The notes under the pieces: generated by a model
What the model was told of the DNA's origin: nothing
The model's database searches: none
What the model saw: the letters and a program-made list of their open reading frames with translations, nothing else
Shown here: piece after piece, positions 58,159 through 64,000 of the stretch
How positions within the stretch are numbered: position 1 is the first letter of the stretch
Layout of the letters: the number at the start of each line of letters is the position of its first letter
Assembly (NCBI RefSeq): GCF_001006485.1
Contig: NZ_JUET01000092.1
Span: forward strand, 1-64,000
Direction of reading: 5' to 3'
DNA from: Tannerella forsythia
Lineage (GTDB): Bacteria; Bacteroidota; Bacteroidia; Bacteroidales; Tannerellaceae
DNA length: 64,000 bases
Translations under genes and position numbers: made by a program

Positions 58159-59703
58159 ATGAATATGACAATGAAAAATTGGATTTCTATCGTTGTGATC
58201 ATGATCGCTTCATGCATAATTGCTTCGTGCGATAACTTTGAAGACATGAACCAGAATCCGGATCAGCCGAACAAGGTTTCTCCGGAGATGCTCGCAACGC
58301 AAATATTGAAAAATACGTATCGCTTCTGGAATCCTGTTCCGGACGACTTTCAGCAGGGTACGAATCTTATGAATAAGCATATCGCGCTGTTGCGCACCAA
58401 TCCGAATCCGGCACAATATTTCTACTCTTACTATCCTTACGGAGGCTTCGGAGCGTACGCGGGGCTGACCGATCTGCGCTTGATGTCGGAATATTCGAAA
58501 GGCACGAAACAGGAACCGTCATATAACGGATTAGAGCTATTTCTAAAAGCTTCGTTGGGGTTTTCGGCTACCTTAAACATGGGAGATGTCCCCTACTCCG
58601 AAGCGGGGAAAGCGCATGAAGGGATTACTAAACCGAAATACGACAAGCAGGAAGACGTTTTTAAACAAGTGCTGGAAGATTTCCGGAAAGCGGAAGAGTT
58701 TTTCGCCCGCGATGAGAAATTTGATGGCGATATGATGTTTAACGGCGATGCAGAGAAATGGAGAAGGCTCTCCAATGCAATGCAGTTGAAAGTTTTGCAG
58801 ACGTTGAGCCGGAAGATTACCGACGAACAGAAAACACGCTTCGCCTCAATTGTCGCAGCCGGTCATCTGATGCAGGGTAATGACGATAATTTCAGACTTA
58901 TTTACAGCGATAACCCCAATGCCGGCTATCCGTTCTGGAATGGTGAAACACATCGTTCGTATACGGCCGTCTCGAAGTTGTGTGTCGACGCATTAAAGCA
59001 ATTGAACGATCGGCGTCTCTTTTACTTTGCCGAGCCGGCCGAGAAACTGATCAAAGAAGGAAAGAAGGAGTCGGAGTTTGACGCGTACGAAGGTGCGCCT
59101 ACCGAGTTATCGGCCGAGAAATTGGCGGTCAATAACAGCGCGGGAATGTATTCGCTAATAAATAAGCGTTATCCGTTGTACCTTGACGGAGAACCGATGC
59201 TGATCTTTACTTATTCGGAGCAATGCTTTATCATTGCCGAAGCGATTGAAGAAGGATGGGTGAAAGGCGATGCCAAAGATTATTACGAGAAAGGGGTTCG
59301 AGCCATGCTGGAGTATTATATGAATCTTCCTCATACGAAAGAGCATGTACACGGGATGGCTATCGATAAAGATTACATCAAAAATTATTTTACGGGAGCT
59401 GCCGCTTATGCCAGATCCGGATCGAAGCAAGAGCGTCTCCAACAAATTTGGACGCAACGGTGGCTGATCGACTTCTTTCAGGGGAACGGGGGAAACTATC
59501 CGCAGTTTTTACGTACCGGCTATCCGGTTTATCCGCTTGATGCGTCGACTTGTATGAACCCCGATGACAAAACGACTTATCCCAAACGATGGATGTATCC
59601 GACCAGTGAACAAACGGCTAACCCCGAAAATTATCACAAAGCAATCGATGAACAGTATGGAGGGTATGACGGAATTAATCAGGTTCCATGGTATTTAAAA
59701 TGA
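58159..59703 (+). CDS. SusD/RagB-type outer-membrane glycan-binding lipoprotein
   Basis: 514 residues. A signal peptide with lipobox IIASC near residue 24, followed by CDNFEDMNQNPDQPNKVSPE, the start typical of the SusD-like_2 group. The rest is the helical TPR-type SusD fold, with a C-terminal tail rich in Tyr, Trp and Pro (VPWYLK at the end). It forms the lid of the SusC transporter; the two genes are separated by 2 bases. Confidence 0.92.
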   Translation: MNMTMKNWISIVVIMIASCIIASCDNFEDMNQNPDQPNKVSPEMLATQILKNTYRFWNPVPDDFQQGTNLMNKHIALLRTNPNPAQYFYSYYPYGGFGAYAGLTDLRLMSEYSKGTKQEPSYNGLELFLKASLGFSATLNMGDVPYSEAGKAHEGITKPKYDKQEDVFKQVLEDFRKAEEFFARDEKFDGDMMFNGDAEKWRRLSNAMQLKVLQTLSRKITDEQKTRFASIVAAGHLMQGNDDNFRLIYSDNPNAGYPFWNGETHRSYTAVSKLCVDALKQLNDRRLFYFAEPAEKLIKEGKKESEFDAYEGAPTELSAEKLAVNNSAGMYSLINKRYPLYLDGEPMLIFTYSEQCFIIAEAIEEGWVKGDAKDYYEKGVRAMLEYYMNLPHTKEHVHGMAIDKDYIKNYFTGAAAYARSGSKQERLQQIWTQRWLIDFFQGNGGNYPQFLRTGYPVYPLDASTCMNPDDKTTYPKRWMYPTSEQTANPENYHKAIDEQYGGYDGINQVPWYLK

Positions 59704-59786
59704 AGATAGATTAGATGTGTGGTCGTGTCGGAAAGCGTATTTCCGTTTTTCGGATCTGCTTCCGGCACGCCTTTTTACGCTTATTT

Positions 59787-60662
59787 ATGATGATGACTTA
59801 TAAAATGTATCTGTTTACGATAGCCTTTCTCATCTTGTTTGCTTGTAACAAACAGAAAGAGGAAAAACGACCGAATGAAGATTTTCAGCGTATTATTACT
59901 CCGACCGGGACATGGAATCTGGTGTGGAATGAAGAATTCGATTACGACGGACTGCCTGATACAACGAAATGGAGCTACGATACACAAGGTAACGCGTGGG
60001 GTTGGGGAAACAACGAGGCGCAATACTATACGGCGGCCGACCCCGATAATGCGTCTGTGAAAAATGGTATCCTTACGATTACGGCCCGGATGGAAACCAT
60101 GGAGAACAAACGATATACGTCTGCTCGTTTAATCACGAAAGAAAAAGGAGACTGGCTCTACGGACGTTTTGAAATATGTGCTAAGTTGCCTCGAGGAAAA
60201 GGCACGTGGCCGGCTATCTGGATGCTCCCGACTCAATCGGAGTACGGAAAATGGCCTGCCAGTGGCGAAATCGATATCATGGAAAACGTAGGTTATGATC
60301 CGGATCATATTGTGGGTACGGCGCATACGCAACGTTATAATCATACTAAGGGGACACAGAAAAGCGCGACGCTCCATATCCCAACGAATTCGACCGATTT
60401 TCATGTGTATGCTCTTGAGTGGGAAGAGAAAGAATACCGGCTGTATGTAGATGAAAAACATTTTTTCACTTTTACCAATGAGGGAACAGGATATGCCGAA
60501 TGGCCTTTCGATAAAAAGTTTCACCTTATCCTGAATTTGGCCATCGGAGGTAATTGGGGAGGACAGCAAGGAATTGATGACGCGTTATTTCCTCACCATT
60601 TCTATATCGATTATGTGCGGGTCTATCAAAAGCAAGCTAATTCCGTCTCTTCTTCGAAATAA
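59787..60662 (+). CDS. GH16 beta-glucanase lipoprotein
   Basis: 291 residues from MMMTYKMYL. The lipobox ends LFAC (Cys20), so the enzyme is probably displayed on the cell surface. The GH16 catalytic motif GEIDIMEN gives nucleophile Glu161, Asp163 and acid/base Glu166. WSYDTQGNAWGWGNNEAQYY and GTWPAIWMLP are typical of beta-1,3 or beta-1,3-1,4-glucanases (laminarinase-like). It is the last gene of the SusCD locus and implies that the target is beta-glucan. Confidence 0.93.
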   Translation: MMMTYKMYLFTIAFLILFACNKQKEEKRPNEDFQRIITPTGTWNLVWNEEFDYDGLPDTTKWSYDTQGNAWGWGNNEAQYYTAADPDNASVKNGILTITARMETMENKRYTSARLITKEKGDWLYGRFEICAKLPRGKGTWPAIWMLPTQSEYGKWPASGEIDIMENVGYDPDHIVGTAHTQRYNHTKGTQKSATLHIPTNSTDFHVYALEWEEKEYRLYVDEKHFFTFTNEGTGYAEWPFDKKFHLILNLAIGGNWGGQQGIDDALFPHHFYIDYVRVYQKQANSVSSSK

Positions 60663-60830
60663 TCTGAAATGTTTTGGACGAAAAATCGAATGAATTTTAC
60701 GTTAACAGGGCGGACAGTATCTCAGTCTTTGGATTAACAGTCAGCTAACCAATTCAACAATTAAACTCTCGAAGGGCTTTTCACTCTTCACTCTTCGTTT
60801 TTCACTTTTGACGGTAATCCGTATCGGGCT

Positions 60831-61778
60831 TTACGAAAGGACGGGAGAGGGAGGAGGGACGCGGCGTGTCAGGATGCCGAATTTCCATTTGTAGATGAAT
60901 GCGAGGATGCCGATAAACACGATGCTGGAAATAACGGCGATGAACAAATCTTCGCCGGGGTTGATGATCTTGGCTTTAAACAGTGCATCGGTTCGGAGTG
61001 CTGATCCTTCATACGTCATCAACATGGATCCCAGAATATTATTGATTGAATGAGCACCCATGGCCAGTTCGATACCATCGTCGAGCAGTGAAATCAGCCC
61101 GAATGTCAGTCCGATAAGAAAATAGTTTGCCATCATCACTCCGAAGCCGTATTTGGTTACTTCAGGATTGGCCGAATGCAGGAGTGCAAACAGTACGGAG
61201 GGAATCAGGAGCGTCCACAGGCGGCTGCCTGTCCATGAAGCGACGCCTTGCGCCAGATACCCGCGGAATACAAATTCTTCGCACGAAGACTGAATAGGGA
61301 TCATCGTCAAGGTAATGATCGTTAGAAAGATAAACCGTACAGGCTCGAAGCGGAACTCGAAATTATTGGGGTCTGTCATATAGTTGATCGCAAACGACCC
61401 AACCTGCAAAACGCCCCATACGGCGAGGCCGACAAAGAAACGCGACCAGCGGACACGCTTCGTGCCGTTAATGACCTCTGTCCATGACCGTCCGTGAAAC
61501 ATTTTGATGATCCATATTGCAACAGCCAGAAATACGACAAACGAAAACGCCATAGAAGCTAAATACAGGTTCGAGTCGATACCGGACATCATACTTTCTT
61601 GCGAAAAGCTGTTTATGTCGGTGAGCGGCTTCGGGTTTTGTATCCATTGGGTTATTAATATAATGAATAGAGAGATGGCTCCAACGGTGTTCGTTGCCAT
61701 AAAACAGATAAATATCACAAGTAAATACCAGTACCATTGGCTCTTTTGTGCGGTGACGCATTCTAAATGATTAGTCAT
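60831..61778 (-). CDS. CPBP-family intramembrane metalloprotease
   Basis: 315 residues from MTNHLECVTAQ (ATG at 61778). About eight membrane segments. The CPBP motifs are present: SCEEFVFRGYL (EExxxR, about 193-198), FALLHSANPE and SINNILGS with the Asn-containing third motif. These relatives of CAAX proteases cleave inside the membrane; substrates are unknown. It is divergent from ansA. Confidence 0.88.
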   Translation of the reverse strand: MTNHLECVTAQKSQWYWYLLVIFICFMATNTVGAISLFIILITQWIQNPKPLTDINSFSQESMMSGIDSNLYLASMAFSFVVFLAVAIWIIKMFHGRSWTEVINGTKRVRWSRFFVGLAVWGVLQVGSFAINYMTDPNNFEFRFEPVRFIFLTIITLTMIPIQSSCEEFVFRGYLAQGVASWTGSRLWTLLIPSVLFALLHSANPEVTKYGFGVMMANYFLIGLTFGLISLLDDGIELAMGAHSINNILGSMLMTYEGSALRTDALFKAKIINPGEDLFIAVISSIVFIGILAFIYKWKFGILTRRVPPPSPVLS

Positions 61779-61864
61779 GTAATATAAAGTTAAATTATTC
61801 AACCTCGGTGCGCTTTTTCGGCGGACATCCGCAATGCTTCGGCCGATCAATCGCAGTTTGGGGA

Positions 61865-61872
61865 CAAATATA
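61865..61872 (-). promoter_or_regulatory. -7 box (TATATTTG) for the CPBP gene
   Basis: The minus strand reads TATATTTG, 87 bases upstream of the chosen ATG and inside the longer open frame at its far end. Confidence 0.45.
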
Positions 61873-61915
61873 AATCATATTTCAGAACAACAGCATGTTT
61901 TGTCCGGTTTTTTTC

Positions 61916-61923
61916 TACTTTTG
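61916..61923 (+). promoter_or_regulatory. -7 box (TACTTTTG) for ansA
   Basis: TACTTTTG matches TAnnTTTG and ends 16 bases before the asparaginase ATG. Confidence 0.55.
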
Positions 61924-61939
61924 CAATCTAATTTTTTGA

Positions 61940-62980
61940 ATGATGACACAACTTGATAAAGCATCTGTTTTGTTGATTTATACGGGAGGAACCATCGGCA
62001 TGGTAGAGAATTCTGAGACCGGCTCGCTCGAAGCATTCGATTTCCGCCATATCCGCGAAAATATCCCGGAACTCAAAAAGCTCGGACATGCGGTATCGTT
62101 TATTCCTTTCGATCCGCCGTTAGATTCGTCAGACATCGGACCGGAATCGTGGGCAAAGATGGTGCGGACGATTGTCGAAAACTACGATAAATACGACGGT
62201 TTCGTGATTCTTCACGGAACGGATACGATGGCATTCACCGCGTCAGCACTGAGTTTTATGCTCGAAAACCTGAATAAACCCGTTATTCTGACCGGTTCGC
62301 AGTTACCCATCAATATGCTGCGTACCGATGGAAAGGAAAATTTAATCACGGCTGTAGAGATCGCTGCTGCGAAGGTGAACGGGAAGCCGGTCGTGCCCGA
62401 AGTCTGTATCTTTTTTGAGAACTTGTTGATGCGGGGCAATCGTACAACAAAAATCGATGCCGACGATTTCAATGCTTTCCATTCCTCCAATTACCCGGCA
62501 CTCGCTCGCGCCGGCGTGACAATCCGCTACGAGACGAACCTGATCTATCACCCTCAGCTCGTTAAACCACTCAAACCGCATTACGAGATGGATAAGCATG
62601 TAGTGGTCCTGAAACTTTTCCCGGGAATATCGGAAGATGTCGTTCGATCCGTCCTGCACATCCCGAACCTGAGAGGCGTCGTACTCGAAACATTTGGAAG
62701 CGGCAATGCTCTGACCGACGAGTGGTTTCTCAAGCAGTTGCGCGAAGCCGTAGAACGCGGCATTACGATCGTGAATGTGACGCAGTGCGCGGGCGGACGT
62801 GTGGAGATGCACCGTTACGGGGCAGGTCGTACGCTCCTCGAATGTGGCGTGTTGAGCGGTTACGACAGTACGACGGAGAGCGCCGTCACCAAGCTGATGT
62901 TTCTTTTCGGGCAGGGACTCACTCCGAAAGAGGTGCGTGACTATATGCAATACTCGCTCATCGGCGAGGTGACGGTCTGA
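61940..62980 (+). CDS. ansA: L-asparaginase, type I (cytoplasmic)
   Basis: 346 residues with no signal peptide, so it should act in the cytoplasm, converting asparagine to aspartate and ammonia. First catalytic Thr in YTGGTIGMV near residue 16; the second set in LHGTDTMAFTASALSF near residue 93, followed by ILTGSQLP and the partner Lys in RTDGKENL. The second codon is also ATG. Monocistronic, with its own promoter. Confidence 0.93.
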   Translation: MMTQLDKASVLLIYTGGTIGMVENSETGSLEAFDFRHIRENIPELKKLGHAVSFIPFDPPLDSSDIGPESWAKMVRTIVENYDKYDGFVILHGTDTMAFTASALSFMLENLNKPVILTGSQLPINMLRTDGKENLITAVEIAAAKVNGKPVVPEVCIFFENLLMRGNRTTKIDADDFNAFHSSNYPALARAGVTIRYETNLIYHPQLVKPLKPHYEMDKHVVVLKLFPGISEDVVRSVLHIPNLRGVVLETFGSGNALTDEWFLKQLREAVERGITIVNVTQCAGGRVEMHRYGAGRTLLECGVLSGYDSTTESAVTKLMFLFGQGLTPKEVRDYMQYSLIGEVTV

Positions 62981-63026
62981 ACCGGGCGCCGGCAGTGAAA
63001 CGGATGAAATCTCGCGTGAGATTGAT

Positions 63027-63034
63027 TATCTTTG
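63027..63034 (+). promoter_or_regulatory. Upstream -7 box (TATCTTTG) before nusB
   Basis: A perfect TAnnTTTG, 100 bases upstream of the nusB ATG. With the box at 63091 it makes two possible starts 64 bases apart. Confidence 0.45.
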
Positions 63035-63090
63035 TCGCCTGTTTCATTAATTATAGTCGTAAAAAAGAAAACAGATATTGAAAGAATGTA

Positions 63091-63098
63091 TATCTTTG
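63091..63098 (+). promoter_or_regulatory. Proximal -7 box (TATCTTTG) for nusB
   Basis: A perfect TAnnTTTG ending 35 bases before the ATG at 63134. Confidence 0.6.
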
Positions 63099-63133
63099 CG
63101 GTCTAAAAATAGGTTTAGAAGATCTTTCATACA

Positions 63134-64000
63134 ATGATAAACAGGGTTTTGATCCGCATCAAAGTGTTGCAAATCGTGTTTGCTTACTATCAGAATGGGA
63201 GTGATGATTTGAAAATGGCTGAAAATGAGCTTTTTTTGAGTCTGCGCAGATCGTATGATTTATACTATTATTTCCTGTTGCTGATCGTCGAGGTAACCCG
63301 TCTGCACGAACGGCAGTTGGATACGCGAAAGCATAAATATCTTCCTACCTCTGATGAGCTAAATCCGAACATGCGGCTGGTCAATAATCGTCTGGCACGG
63401 CAGATCGAAGCCAATGGGAAGTTGCAGGCATACGTTAAGGAGCACGGTGTCTCATGGGTTAACGAGACGGACTTTGTGAAAAGGGTGCTGGAACTGATTC
63501 TGAATTCCGAGCTTTATGCCGAATACAAGGACAGTGAGGACGATTCGTATGAAACCGATCGTGAATTCTGGCGCGCCGTATTCCGGAAACTGATTTGCCG
63601 GAATGAGGAGTTGGAAAATGCACTCGAAGATATCAGTATCTACTGGAACGATGACATCGAGATTATTCAGACGTTTGTGATAAAGACCATCAAACGTTTC
63701 GAGGAAGCTCATGGGAGCAGGCAGGAGTTGCTGCCGATGTTTAAGGATGAGGAAGATCGGGATTTTGCCATTCAACTCTTCCGTAAAACATTGCTGTATG
63801 GCGAGGAATATCGCGAGCGTATCGACCGGCATCTGAGAAACTGGGAGTCTGAACGTGTGGCGAACATGGACTTGTATATTATGCAGATGGCCCTGGCCGA
63901 GTTGCTGCATTTTCCGAATATCCCTGTGAATGTGACCCTCAACGAATACATCGATGCGGCTAAGGCGTACAGTACGCCGAAGAGCGGAACGTTTATCAAT
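63134..64000 (+). CDS. nusB: Transcription antitermination factor NusB, extended form (3' end beyond window)
   Basis: 289 codons are visible, open to the right edge. It starts MINRVLIRIKVLQIVFAYYQ, and the C-terminal part carries the NusB fold (DLYIMQMALAELLHFPNIPV, TLNEYIDAAKAYSTPKSG). Bacteroidetes NusB has a long insert between helices, which fits the length here of about 300 residues. It binds boxA RNA with NusE/S10 in rRNA antitermination. Only the last few residues should be missing. Confidence 0.92.
   Translation, partial: MINRVLIRIKVLQIVFAYYQNGSDDLKMAENELFLSLRRSYDLYYYFLLLIVEVTRLHERQLDTRKHKYLPTSDELNPNMRLVNNRLARQIEANGKLQAYVKEHGVSWVNETDFVKRVLELILNSELYAEYKDSEDDSYETDREFWRAVFRKLICRNEELENALEDISIYWNDDIEIIQTFVIKTIKRFEEAHGSRQELLPMFKDEEDRDFAIQLFRKTLLYGEEYRERIDRHLRNWESERVANMDLYIMQMALAELLHFPNIPVNVTLNEYIDAAKAYSTPKSGTFIN

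Noticed and set aside
60777-60815. CACTCTTCACTCTTCG-type short repeats between the GH16 and CPBP genes, perhaps a terminator
   Set aside because: The only stem is 5 bp (CGAAG/CTTCG); low-complexity sequence of this kind is common and does not support a firm call.
62342-62950. 202-codon minus-strand frame opposite asparaginase
   Set aside because: Antisense to an intact catalytic gene and without recognisable domains.

Overview
The window looks like chromosomal DNA of a Bacteroidales bacterium. The evidence is an ECF sigma/FecR/SusC/SusD/GH16 locus, a Bacteroidetes-type extended NusB, a serC-serA-DUF1015 cluster, PPi-dependent phosphofructokinase, a DUF3127 protein, and many promoters carrying the Bacteroidetes -7 box TAnnTTTG (often TATCTTTG or TACCTTTG). 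A Tannerella-like oral or gut organism is plausible, because a GH16 glucanase locus and giant secreted surface proteins fit, but the species cannot be fixed from sequence alone.

Layout. 1-6.0 kb: the N-terminal 1910 residues of a giant secreted surface protein (minus strand, running off the left edge), with a small leader ORF and a promoter. 6.1-8.1 kb: a BlaI-type repressor and an M56/BlaR1-type membrane protein with a TonB C-terminal domain, with two palindromic operators over the promoter. 8.2-20.7 kb: housekeeping genes (PPi-PFK, riboflavin synthase, MATE pump, pgk, lemA-htpX-alaX, an S41 protease, panB, proS, a DUF3127 SSB-like protein, an orphan ECF sigma factor). 20.8-25.4 kb: L-rhamnose operon rhaB-rhaA-rhaT-rhaD. 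25.5-28.9 kb: ligA-DUF6913-dapA operon.

29.0-45.1 kb is an accessory island. Its left part is a graveyard of gene remnants (flavodoxin, amidohydrolase, two transposase pieces) around an intact DUF488 gene. The AT-rich core is a type III-D CRISPR-Cas operon on the minus strand: Cas10 without an HD domain but with an intact GGDD, a Csm3-like RAMP, Csx10, a second RAMP, a TIGR04423-like protein, and a 790-residue RAMP with a helical TPR/coiled-coil tail. It is followed by two CARF effectors, a Card1/Can2-type nuclease and a Csx2-type HEPN RNase, and by a small protein that may control the signal. No CRISPR array, cas6, cas1 or cas2 is present here. Next come an ECF sigma factor, its putative anti-sigma factor and a lipoprotein with two spondin-like repeats. 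A 42-bp repeat and a 55-bp IS-end repeat bracket parts of this island.

45.1-52.5 kb: a HAD phosphatase, DUF1015, serA, a four-helix-bundle (S23/IVP) insert, serC and an AddB-like nuclease, all on the minus strand. 52.8-60.7 kb: a beta-glucan utilisation locus (ECF sigma, FecR, SusC, SusD, GH16 lipoprotein). 60.8-64.0 kb: a CPBP membrane protease, type I asparaginase, and nusB running off the right edge.

No rRNA, tRNA or CRISPR array was recognised.
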